Positions 23,901 to 37,100 of a stretch of DNA of 64,000 bases are shown one piece after another; positions within the stretch are counted from its first letter, which is position 1, and the number at the start of each line of letters is the position of its first letter. A program made the translations under genes and the position numbers. The stretch spans positions 130,163,323 through 130,227,322 of the forward strand of contig OZ024821.1 in assembly GCA_964016985.1 (NCBI GenBank), given 5' to 3'. The stretch is from Anodontia alba (Eukaryota > Mollusca > Bivalvia > Lucinida > Lucinidae). The notes under the pieces are model-generated. The model saw only the letters and a list, made by a program, of their open reading frames with translations, had not been told where the DNA came from and made no database searches.

Positions 23901-26900
23901 GTCAAAATGGCTCTGTCCCAGAGGTCACTGTTCTTACGTAGGCTCGTATGGGGAAAATTTAAAAAGATCTTCTTGTGTAAAACTAGAAGGCCTAGGCATT
24001 TCGTATTTGGTACATAGTTTTATCTAGTGGACCTTTACCAAGATTGTTCACATTACAGCCCTGGGGTCAATTTTTACACAGACTCATAATCGGAAAATCT
24101 TTAAAATCTTCTTGTGTAAGACTAGAAGGCAGAGGCCTTTGATATTTGGTATGTCACTTTACCAAAGCCATATTTTATGTGAAGTCTCTGTTTCGCCAAA
24201 TTAATTAAAGCTAAATTCCATACCAAGTTACTGTAGGATACAGAGACATTTTTGCATGTGCCTTTACTTTCATTGGTTGTCAGTGAATTCCACATAGGAG
24301 TCAGTTGTTTGTCATGCAAATAGACTGGCAAAAAGTTTTAAAAAATTGATCCAATCCTAATTTCATATACCATACTAGAACCTGTACCTCGTTTAACTTT
24401 TCTTTCATTGATGTAAACCTTAGTTTTCAGGGTAAATATTTTCAACAGATGTCATTTTGAATATTTCTTTTCCAGAACATAGGGTTTGACATTTGTCACA
24501 TTTCATTAAACAGTCTTTAAATTTTGATGAAATTCCAAACGCTCTTTACCATCAATCTGTCATCTGTTGATTTTGCGCAGAGAATACAAAAGTTACAGTT
24601 GTTGTTTATTAAGCATATCTCTGTAATGCTCCAGCTAGGATTTGAGGGCAGAGGGGTGTCTAGAAGGGCTTTTTTTACCTGGTCGTACAAGAATTAGGGC
24701 ACCATTTGTCATGTGATGTGCTTAGTATCAAGACATGTTACAAAATGTAATTCATATTACCCACACAAGGCTGACCTTTAAACATTGATAACTTCTTATA
24801 TCCTGCCACACGATAGTGTGTGTGTGTGGGGGGGGGTGTGGGTATTATCTATGTCTGTCTGTCCATCTGTCTGTCTGTCCATCCGTATTTTTTTTCTGGA
24901 TGATGAGTAATTGTCAATGGATTTTAACCAAACTGGGTGTGTGCACTTATATTGTAGAGATCTGGTTTGGGAAATGCTAATGGGCAGTTCATCAATTTTT
25001 GACAGAATTATCCACCTGAAACACATCAGTATTTTCATTTCTAGATGATAACGTTAGTTAATATCAATGGATTTTCACCAAACTTGGCATATGCATTGAT
25101 ATTGTGGAGATCTAGTTTGTGATTTGCTGTTGGGCAAATTTTGTCAATTTTTGACCCATTTATCTGCCCGCGACACATCCATATTTTTATTTCCGGACGA
25201 TAACTTTAGTAAATATTGATGGATTTTCACCAAACTTGGTATATACATTGATATAATGGAGATTGCTTTGGGATTTGTTAATGGGCAAATTTTGTCAATT
25301 TTTGACAGAGTTATCTGCCTACAGCACATCTGTATTTTAGTTTCAGGACATTAACTTGACTTATTAAGAGGTATGGTATTTGCTTTATTACAGCTTTTTA
25401 AACCATATTCTGATGATACAGAGCCAGGAGAGATTTGGAGTGTCCAAGATAAGAAACTGCTTCTTAAGAAAATGGTGGATTTTGTCTCCAATACAATAGC
25501 ATTTAAGGTCCCTCTGAACTGGCCTAAACTAGAGCCTCTTGAGTAAGTCTGTTTGAATACATGTACATTAGTCAGTTAGAAGCAGAACTTTAGTAAGTTA
25601 AATAAATTACTTAACTTTCTGTGGCATAAGAGTTAACTTTTCTTTGTCTTGAAAAAAGTAACTTATAACAGTTATATGTAAATAATTTAAGTATTAAAAA
25701 ATAACTGCATTTAGTTATATTTTAGCATCTTTAAGGGTCTTATTTAGGAGTTTAAGTCATCTGTACAGAATTTTATAGCTTAATCATAAAATTATGCAAT
25801 AATTCTTTATGAGAAAATTTACTGCATTACATGCCCATAAAAACTAAAACAACTGCAGAAAGTTAGTTCAAATATTATTGAATTATGTGAAATTATCACA
25901 TAGTGGCCTAAATTCCCAACATTCAGCATGAAATATCTCGCCATGTGGCTGATCTACATGCATGAAAATGTGATAAATCAGTTATACCATGGTTCTGCGC
26001 ATGTACATACGATAATGCACTCACTCACGCTCGTGCATTATAGCACCGTACATGCGCATGAACCATGGTATAACTAAGACATAATTTGAACCATGGCACT
26101 TATATTTCTCAAACATGGCAAAAGCCTGTAACTGTAAGAGGTTATGAATTTTAGAACTCATTTAAGTTCTTTTGACTATTAGTTGGTACTGTGGAGCTCC
26201 AGATTAGCATAGTACATGTATTATGATTGATGTATGGAAACTGTCTGATATGAACCATCTCTGAAAGGTCCTACATTTTTGTTGAGTAATAAGTTGTGTA
26301 ATCTGTTTTCCCAAAATATTATTTATTTATTACTTTATATTAAATTCAAGATGTCAAGGAGAACTTAACCCTTGTCCTGCTGAACCCTGATATACATCCC
26401 ACCTTGACAAACAGTGTAGATCCAGATCAGTTGGCTTCTGAAGAAGCCAACTGATCTGGATCTGTACTGTTTGCCATTAAGTATGTGAATTTATATCAAC
26501 AATATGGATCAAGCAATCTGATTGGCTAAAAATTAGAAATGGGTGTGACATCTTAATTTATTCAGCAGGACAAGGGTTAAACATTAGATAACTTCTTTGG
26601 ATTGTCTTTTCTCCCTGATCCCTGAAGATGTCTCCCCGTTCCCATAAGGAGACATGATATCTTCCAGCTCCAGATAAGGCATTTTTTTCAGTGAAAAACT
26701 GTTGATAATTATTTTATTTCAGCACAAAAACATGTTGTGGTACAAATTAGAAGCGCTTTACCAACACGCTTCTAATGAGTGCCCACAACATATATTTTCA
26801 TGGCAAAACTAGAAAAATATTATGTGGCTACTCCCTCTAATCTAGAGGTGTGGTTTATTGAGAACAACATCTCCCTGTTTGTTAACATTTTCATCCTTGT

Positions 26901-29900
26901 AATACTACTTTACCATATATACTCTAAACATTGGGATTGATAATTTGTAAAAGCCTGTTTCACTATCTGTTGATTTGTTTTAAATATTGCTGGATGTGGC
27001 CGGCCTCAGTGGCTCATTTGGATGCCCATCCGACTGGTGATCAGGAGGTTGCAGGTTTGACCCCTGCTGGGGCGACAACATTCTTTCATGTCGATTGATC
27101 ACGAAATATTTTCTACGGTCGTTCTCTCCCTTCCGCTGATTCAAGAAGGGCATTTGTCAGTTTTTAGGGAAGGAATGTGCACAATACTGGTTAACTGCTT
27201 AGAGGACTGCCTGCCCAGTAAATGTGTGGTTACTGGTAAGGTAAACTGACCACACTCGACATGACCCAAATGGGTTGACAGGTTGTAAAACCTCAACACA
27301 AACAATCAGTTGCTGGATGAGAGGCAAACAGTGTAGACCCTGTTCAGACTTTGCATTCTGCAGCATCTGATTTGGGTCTACACTGTTTGCTCAGGCCTGT
27401 CTGTCCCAATACTTAGGCTTATTATGCTGTGTCCTCACAGGCATTCTAGGCAGATGGGCGCTTTTGTGCTAAAAGAAGGAAAAAAATAGAATATTATAAA
27501 AAAGGGGATTCCCAGGTTGTGAGAAGATAAAATATGATAGGGTTAAAAATAGTTGGTGAAGTAGAGAGGTTAACCCTTGTCCTGCTGAACCCGGATATAC
27601 CCAGTCTTTGCAAACAGTGTAGATCCAGATCAGTTGGCTTCTGAAGAAGCCAACTGATCTGGATCTGCACTGTTTGCCATTAAGTTCATGAATTTATATC
27701 AACAACCTGGATCAAGTAATCTGATTGGTTGAAAATTAGAAATGGGCATGGCTTCTTAATTTATTCAACAGGACAAGGGTTAAAACAAAAATGAAAATAT
27801 CACTTTTAGGACCTAGGACCAGGAGTGGTGCAGTCTGCCAACTTTGTTGACTGCATCAAGGCTTGGCAAGCATACAGTGAACTCCATTGTATTATCACCA
27901 ATGGAAAGAAGGAATATAGAATTTCTGTGAGTGTACTTTATAGAAAGTCATTGAGTAGCAATTTTTGGATGACCGGGGTTTAGGTTTGATACATTCCAGC
28001 ATAGGTATTGCCACTAGTCTATATAAAATCTGGTAAAACAGACACGGAGGCAAGCATCCGACTTCCTTTGTTCAGAGGTCCTCCTTCCTAGGTTGTCAAA
28101 AATTGCTGTAACACTGGACCTTGTGTCATAATTACTGGTCGTCTGCTGTACATGTGTGGCTCAGCATCAGGATCTACCATACACTGTTTGCCATTGGAAG
28201 AAGACATTAGGGGCCAGATTCAAGATGCATATATGGCATAGCTCCAGATAAGAGGGGTATCCACATAATATTTTTCTTATTTCTCCACAAAAACCTATGT
28301 TATGAGTACTCATTAGAAGAGCCTTGCCCAGGTTTACCTTTTTTCAAAGTGATATGTTACCTGTATTCTTTAGTGGAAACCCTGTCCATAATGCTGTTAG
28401 GCATTTTCCTTGTTATTGTGAAGAAATAAGGAAAATTTCAACTACTTTGGGTTGAATAAAATTTGTGTTGTTATGTATACTGTTTAGAAACTCCAGTGAG
28501 GTCCATGTATCAAGTACTCACAATATGTGGTCCACACCAAGCGAAAATGTGTCTTCAAGCAGGTGCAAAATGCACTGATTCATATTCATCCCAGCATGTC
28601 CAATGTCTGATCTGGGCATTTGCTCTCCATAAATACATTCTATAGTGTCTAATGATTCTGTTGGAGGATAGCAAATACCCTGATCAGACTGTGTGGGTGT
28701 GCAGGCTGATTTGGGCCTTCACCATCCACATATGCCCAAAGACACATTTTCGCATGGCGCAACCCATTTACATATATAATGTTGGAAGAAAACTGCCTTA
28801 TCTAGAGCTATGGTTATATGTAGATTCTTCTGTGGTTTAAATACTGTATTCACTCTAATTACCGCACTGTGTGCTTTTTTTTTTTTTTAATCACTAGAAA
28901 AACTTATAGTAAAAGTCCTTCCTAATACAGGTACACTTTAAAGAAAGGTCAGCAGAGAACTTCATGAGGGGGATATTTAATGATACGCAATATTTTTCTG
29001 GCTTTATAAAAGCATATGTTGTTGGTACTCATTTGAAGTTGAGGCAATTCAAATGAGTACCAACAGCATATGCTTTTATGAAGAAGTAGTTATTGGCCTG
29101 TAATCTGAAGTTTACGAAACTGCTTGACTGTGCGCTGATAGGGGTATGTGCGGTAATTGGATCAAATTCGGTAATATGTCCAAGCAGGGGGCATAGTTGA
29201 CAGAGGTCTTAATCTTTGATATTCAAGAATGGGTGCTAATCACTTATACAAACAGGGAAATTCCAAATCAGTCTTTACAGTGAGATCTTAGCGTTTATTT
29301 TTAACCTGCAAAAATTGACAGATGCTCTGAATATCTAATATGAACCATTAGGTCTCCAGACATTTGCCCCCCAGGACATTTGCCCCCAATGAAAAAAGTA
29401 TAAATGGGCATTTGCCCCCAGATGAAAATGTGACCTGGACATTTGCCCCCCAGTGCTTATTTTGTAGGTGGACATTTGCCCCCCACTGCTTATTTTTGGT
29501 ATGGAAGTTTGCCCCACAACTCGCTGGCTAATAGATTCCATATTTTTTCTCAAGAAGAACATTTTATGATAATTACTGATTAATTGTGAAAAAAATGTCT
29601 TATGATTGTACATTAACTTTGACTGCTCATTAAAGTAACTAATTACATGTAGTTAAATCCATTGAAGTCATTTATTAATTAGTTAACCCAAGTGTTTGTT
29701 AAAGTAACTAATTACATCTGGATCTACACTGCTTACAAAGATAGGGTTTGTCTTTAATAGCGGGTTATAATTTAAATAGATGGAGTTATTCATTGCTTAA
29801 CATTTTGTTCTTCTGATGATAATAAACCAATAAATAGATTTTTTTTCTCCTTTTAGCCCTGGGTTTATCTGGGGGTGCAAATGTCCCTTTCTGAAAAAAG

Positions 29901-31098
29901 CAGTGGGGGGCAAACGTCCATTTGCAAAATAAGCACTTGGGGGCAAATGTCCACACCAAAAATAAGCTCTGGGGGGCAAATGTCCAGGTTGCATTTTCAA
30001 CTGGGGGCAAATGTCCATTAATAGATTTGGCCTCGGTGGCTCAGTTGGATGCGCCGTCCGACAGGAGACCAGGAGGTTGCGGGTTCAACCCCCTCCGAGG
30101 TCGGCAACATTCGTGGAGATTGATCATGAAATATTTTCTATGGTCAGTCTCTCCCTTCCGCTGAATCAAGAAGGGCAGTTGTCAGTTTCTGGCGAAAGAA
30201 TGTGCACAATACTGGTTAACTGCTTAGAGGACTAAGCCTGCCCAGTAAACGTGTGGTTAGGTAAACTGACCGTGCTCGACATGATCCCATTGGGTTGACT
30301 GGGCTGTAAAACCTCAACACAAAGAAACACCATTAATAGATTTATTAATTGGGAGGCAAATGTCCTGGGGGGGCATATGTCCTGGAATCAAACCATTACC
30401 ACTCTCTGGGATAATTCAGCAGATGATGAAATGATGTCATTTTCACTGATTTTACCCAGAAAAAAGGATTTGACATTTTATGCAAATGGCTACTTACTCG
30501 TTGGAGGCCTCGGTGGCTCAGTCGGATGCGCATCCTACTGATGATCAAAAGGTCACAGGTTCGATTTCCAATTAGAAAGTACTGATGTATTTTTTTTTAT
30601 TTATCCACAAAAATGTATATTATAGGTACTCATTAGAAGCCATTTGCCAAGGCCATTTTAATGAGTACCCACAACATATGTTTTTGTGGAAAAATAAGAA
30701 AAATCAAGAGGCCCGCCCAGGGGTTTTAGGGAACAGGGGAATAGCCATTTATTTCAGGGGAACAAGGGAACAAAAGTCTGAAACTGTCTGAAGGGAACAG
30801 GAGAACAAAGGCAATTTTGGGGAACAGTGAACATAGAAAATCAAGATTTTGATTTTGGGGAACAAGGGAAAATGCCGATTTTTTCCAGGAGAACAAGGGA
30901 ACAGATACCTGTCCTAGGAGGGCCTCAATAATATGTGGATACGCCCTCTTATCTGGAACAGTGAGACTTTTCTGTCATAACTTCCAAAAATGGCATAGAG
31001 GAAAATTGGCCTTCCAAGATCTGAAAGCTAGTGGAAGCCCTAATATGAAACAATTCAGCTGTTTTGGCTACCCACAACCCTTTCATCCCGATCATCAC

Positions 31099-31129
<31 letters not shown>

Positions 31130-34100
31130 ACACACACCCCCCATACACACACACACACCACTTCACCTCACACACACTGTCCTCGGTGGCTCAGTTGGAT
31201 GCTTGTCGAACTGGTGATCAGGAGGTTGTGGGTTCAACCCCAGCCAAATCGGCAACATTCTTTCGTGGAGATTTGATCATAAAATATTTTCTACGGTCAT
31301 TCTCTCCCATCACCTGATTCAAGAAGGGCAGTTGTCAGTTTCTGGCAAAAGAATGTGCACAATACTGGTTAATAACCAATGTTAAGCCTGCCCAGTAAAA
31401 GTCTGGTTAGGTAAACTGACTGTGCTCCATATGACCCCATTTGGTTAACTGGGCTGTAAAACCTCAACACCAAAAAACACACAAGTTTATGACATGACAC
31501 ATCTTCCATCTCTGAATTAAGAAACATTCATTGTTGCAAAAAGGGGTTTTAAGTCAAAAATTAATAACAGAATAGCAAACAGTGTAGATCCTGATGTGAT
31601 GGCTTGTTACCAGTGGTGTCATCTGGATCTGCACTGTTTGTAAAAGTATTTGTATTGGTCTGGATGGATGAGACTGATAAAGGAAAGAATTTTGTTTACC
31701 TTCACATCAAAGAATCTGCTCGCTCAGTTGGAGCAAATCTTTGATGAGAAGGCAGACAATTTTTTTTTTCTGTCACTTATTTTTCTTTAACCCATTGTAG
31801 TCGGGAGACCCCTGAAAAAGTAATTGGCACAGTGCAGACTCAGATCAAATGCCGCAGAATGCATCGTCTGATCAGGTTCTTCACTGTTTGCAAATACAGT
31901 GTAACCTAGATATGTCAAAGTCCAAGGGAAATGAGAAACTACTTGGAGTTATTCGAAGTTCGAGATAAGCAAATTGTGATGTCACCAATATACATGTACA
32001 AACTTAGCACTTTGGTAGAATCAGCATTTCTACAATGTAAATGTAGGTTTCAGTATGGAAGTACATGTGCACATAGTCATACTGTTTCTACTGAAAATGG
32101 GATTGGAATAAACACACAAGAAAAATCAGTTGACTTTGTTTTATTTCCATTTTAAAAGTAAAACATTTTAACAAACAATAAAACAAGCTGATACAATCTA
32201 CACCTACGAGAACATACATTTATAGGAAGCAACCACATGCATAAAACACGAAGAAAGTGTAATAATAGCACATTACACTGTTCGAGGCCGGCCTAGGTGG
32301 CTCAGTTGGATGCGCCGTCCGACTGGAGACCAGGAGGTCGCGGGTTCAACCCCCGCCGAGGTCGGCAACATTCTTTCGTGGAGATTGATCATGAAATATT
32401 TTCTACGGTCATTCTCTCCCTTCCGCTGATTCAAGAAGGGCAGTTGTCAGTTTCTGGCGAAAGAATGTGCACAATACTGGTTAACCGCTTAGAGGACTAA
32501 GCCTGCCCAGTAACGTGTGGTTAGGTAAACTGACCGCGCTCGACATGACCCCATTGGGTTGACTGGGCCGTAAAACCTCAACACAAACAAATACACTGTT
32601 TGATGATTTAAAGGTAAATTACTTTGTTTGTCAACCAAATTGTTAGACTTTTGTATCACAGAAGTAAGGAAATAACGCGGTCGTAAGTGATTGACAAACA
32701 AAGCATGGCGCCTCTTTGGCCAACAGATTTTGACTTCGACACAAGCGGTGGTAAAATAATGTAAAACTGCTTATCGGGAAAAGAAAATCACTTCGAAATA
32801 GCAAAGTCTTCATTTTAACCGATTTCGACACAAACAGGGTCAAAATGTAATAAAATTTAGGGAAACTGTCTGGGAAAGGAAGATTACTTCGACATAAGTA
32901 GTGCTTTCGAGATAAGTAAGTTCGCGATAACGGAATGCACCTGTAGTGCAACCATTTTTCTCTTGGAATATCTAAATCAAATTGCCTAACATACCTAAAA
33001 TTGAAATTGGACCCTTCCAATATACATGTATAGTGTTGATGAGTTCATTCAGTCTACAATGGGTTAAGTTCACTTTAGTCTCACCGTTTTTGTAGACATG
33101 CATTTCAGCTTCTTGTGCAGAAAGTAGGCAGTTTTCAATAACAAATTTACCACTGAGAAACTAAAGAAAAAAACGATATTTTTTAATTTACCTCTGTTTT
33201 ATAAATTTTCTTCAAATTTTCCTGGTAACTGTCAGGAAATCACCCAACTATTCTTGAATGGCATTTTCAGCATTGTACTGTTGTCTGATGACATCTTGAT
33301 TGAAGCCACATACAATGTAAGCCTTACACAGATGACATCATAATTGAAGAGTAATTTTATTCAATTACTTGGCAATAATTGATTAGAATAATAATAGAAA
33401 AATAAATATAGAAAACAATTATTTGTTAAATGTTGCTATAGATCAACCAAATTGACCTGTTAGTTTGGCCTTACATATTTAATATTCATAAGGGTATGAC
33501 CACTATAAGCCAGCCTCAGTGGCTCAGTTGGATGTGCCGTCCAACCGGAGACCAGGAGGTCGCGGGTTCAACCCCTATCGTGGTCGGCAACATTCTTTCG
33601 TGGAGATTGATCGTGACATATTTTCTACAGTCATTCTCTTTCTTCCGCTGATTCAAGAAGGGCAGTTGTCAGTTTCTGGCAAAAGAATATGCACAATACT
33701 GGTTAACCGCTTAGAGGACTAAGCCTGCCCAGTAAATGTGTGGTTAGGTAAACTGACTGCGCTCGACATGACCCCATTGGGTTGACTGGGTCGTAAAACC
33801 TCAACACAAACAAAAAATGTCCACTATACAATTTAGGCGTGATGGAAAATCCTGCTTTCCTTATAGAACAGCTTATGACTCACCTTTTTAGGTTATACCT
33901 ATTTACACAGTAAGTGTAGACTGATAAATATAGTTGACTCTCGTTATCTCCACCTCGCTTATCTCGAATAACCGCTTATCTCGAAGTGAAAAAATCTGGT
34001 CCCTGCCTAAACATGAAAATCTAACAACAAGTAAAAAAAATATTGTAGAAAAGAGGGGAAATTGCTCCTAAGGAGCAATTTCTCCTCTTTTCCACAATAT

Positions 34101-37100
34101 TTTTAATATATCTCTAACTTCAAAAGTCCAGTAGCATATATTGTATTTGTTAAATGTGGTTGTTCGATTTATTTTTTCCTCAGTTCTGCAAATCTGATAC
34201 ATTGTATGTCCAGGTATGGATATCTCGAAGTATTTCAGAGAGTCCCTTGGAATTCGAGATAATGAGAGTCGACTGTATTATAATCAAAAGGTCAAAGTGA
34301 CAGGTCAATTTGGTCAGCCTATACAGCATCTATAGTTGTGTTAAAGGCTCCATATTCCTTAAATATAGACATTTTTTGTTCCTAGAAAGGTTTAATAAAT
34401 TGATATATACTATTAATACAATCATAAATGTGGCATTTGAAGTCTGTAAAATTTCAGTTAGTCTCTGGTTTTTGAACTGGATCAAAAATTAATGATTTTT
34501 TATCGTATCTCTGAATTAATGTTGGCAACATTAATTCAGAGATACGATAAAAAATCATTTCATTTCAAGAACGAGAGACTAACTGAAAATTTACAGGATG
34601 TCAGGTGCTACATTTTATGATTGTATTAGTACCATATATCAATTTATTAAACTTTTCTTGGATAAAGAATGTCTATTTTTGAGGAATATGGAACAGTTCT
34701 CATAGCTGAGTACCATAATAATCCTAAGTATTGGGACACCTTATCTACTTACCAGACTTGTCCCAAAATATGAAATAGTTAATTCTACTACCTCTTGATG
34801 TGTGTAAAATATTGCTGTATGGCAAACAATGTAGACCCTGATCTGGGTCTACAACTGTTTGCAAAGGCCTATCTATCCCAATACTTAGGTTTATTACGGT
34901 AATAGCTCCAAATGGAACACTTTTTTTCAACCAAAAAGTTATGATTTTTTTCTTGACCACAAAGAAATAAACCAGTTATCATCTGTATACCCTCTCTTAT
35001 CTGGAACTTTGGTTCTGAATCAAGACTATAGATCTGAACAATGCAGATGAAGTCCTCTTGTCCAGGCCATGTATTTATGTAGTTTTGATGAATTGTGTAG
35101 TTTATTTGTATACGTTAAGATAGGTTTTGTCATGATCAGCTGAGGCAGTAAGGACTTGGTGATAATTTTGGGATATTTTTTTCTTATTTCTCCTTAAAAA
35201 AAAGTATCTGCAGGTACTCATTTGGAAGCATCTCACTGAGATGCTTCTAATGGGTAACTTCAAGATATATTGTGATGGAGAATTTGAGAAAATTACTGAA
35301 GAATTATTATCATCAAATACTCCTCCTTAACCCATTTTTGGATAGCTTTATTAAAGGGACATTGACAAACAGTGTAGACCCAGATCAGATGCCACAGAAT
35401 GTGGCATCTGATCAGGGTCTACTCTGTTTGCATCAAATACAGATATTTTGATAAAACATAGTAATAATACAAACCAGCCAAACGCCCTTTAGATTGGAAA
35501 TGAACCTGTCCGAAGACAGAGGTGGGAGAGTTCACTAGGCATAAATGGGTTAACAACAACTCCTCTGGTCATGATATGTCTCATTATTACTACACACACT
35601 ATTTTTTGTTTTTACTTACGTGTCTTTGTAGGTATGCCAGTAGTTTGGTAGGTCTCATCTTGTGGTCATGAGTTAGAATCCCGCTTGTGGAATTCTTCAC
35701 TTGGTTGTTTGATTTTTCTTGACAGGAACATTTGTCATTTTAACTCCTTATCATGGTCACAGAATAACTGAAATGTTAATGCTTACTATAAAAGCCCTAA
35801 GTATTGGGACAGACAAGCCTAAGCAAACATTGTAGACCCAGATCAGATGCTGCAGTATGTGATGTCTGATCAGAGTCTACACTGTTTGCCACCCATCCAT
35901 GTTTTGTTCAGATAGATCAACAGTTATAAAAGTGGAATTGGTCAAACTGTAGGCCAAATATGATAACAATTATAGGTGTCCCATTGCTTAACCCTAGTCC
36001 TGCTGAACCCGGATATGTCCTGGCTTTGCAAACTGTGTAGATCCAGATCAGTTGTTTTCTTCAGAAGCCAACTGATCTGGATCTGCACTGTTTGCCATTA
36101 TGTGTCTGAATTTATATCAACAATCTGGATCAAGTAATCTGATTGGCTGAAAATTAGAAATGGGTGTGGCATCTTAATTTATTCAGCAGGACAAGGGTTA
36201 AGTTAAATGCAGTAACCTTCAAATATGGTACTGTACATACCCTATGTATTGGGGCAGAGAGGCCTGAGAAAACAGTATAGACCTAGATCATATCCCACAG
36301 AATGTAGCACCTGATCTGATCTGATCTGATATACATGTAGATCACTGATGGGACCATTATTAACCCATTTACATTGATTGGATTCTTCTACCACAATTCT
36401 TTGATCTAGTCTATTTCTAATATATGGTTGTCTAGTTAGTTCTTATTTTTACTTTGTTTTATAGAAATTCCTGTTTTTAATACAAACAGTGTAGACCCAG
36501 ATCTGGTTTACACTGTTTGCTCAGGCCTGTCCATCCCAATATTAAGGGTAATGATAGTAGGCATTTTGGGGGGTTTCTGGACTAAAATGAGTTAATTTTG
36601 TTCTTATTTTTGTAGGTCTGTAGATCACATCTGGGATCATGTTCAAGACAAGCATACACATGTAGCACTGGTGTTTGAAGAGGAGAACTCTTACATTGGT
36701 CGTCAGGTATGTCCTAATAAGAATTGACCCTAAAGTGCAGATCATAACTGCAGCAGAAAACGTTCTAATTTGTCTTTTAGCTCACCTGATGAGAGCAGCG
36801 TAAGATGAGCTTTAGTAATCATTTTCATCTCATGTCCATTGAAGTGTTAACATTTTTAACATTCAGAAGCTACATGGCCAGTTTCATCAAAATTTCATAT
36901 AGAGCTCCCTTCATGTGAGTGAACAAAAGTTTGTATAAATAATCACAGTCCATTGACCAAAATGTTTGCCATGCATGTATATGTTAAAACCACTTAAAAA
37001 TCTTAATCCAAAGAATTCTTTTGAAAGATGAATTTTACCTTACTGTAAGTGTTTTGGTTCTCATTGAGAACCATCTTCAGATTGCGATCTTGAACCCTTG

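Noticed and set aside
30001..33722. ORFs with MAQLDAPSDWRPGGRGFNP-like sequence at several places
   Set aside because: These are translations of the tRNA-like head of the SINE; they recur wherever the SINE does.
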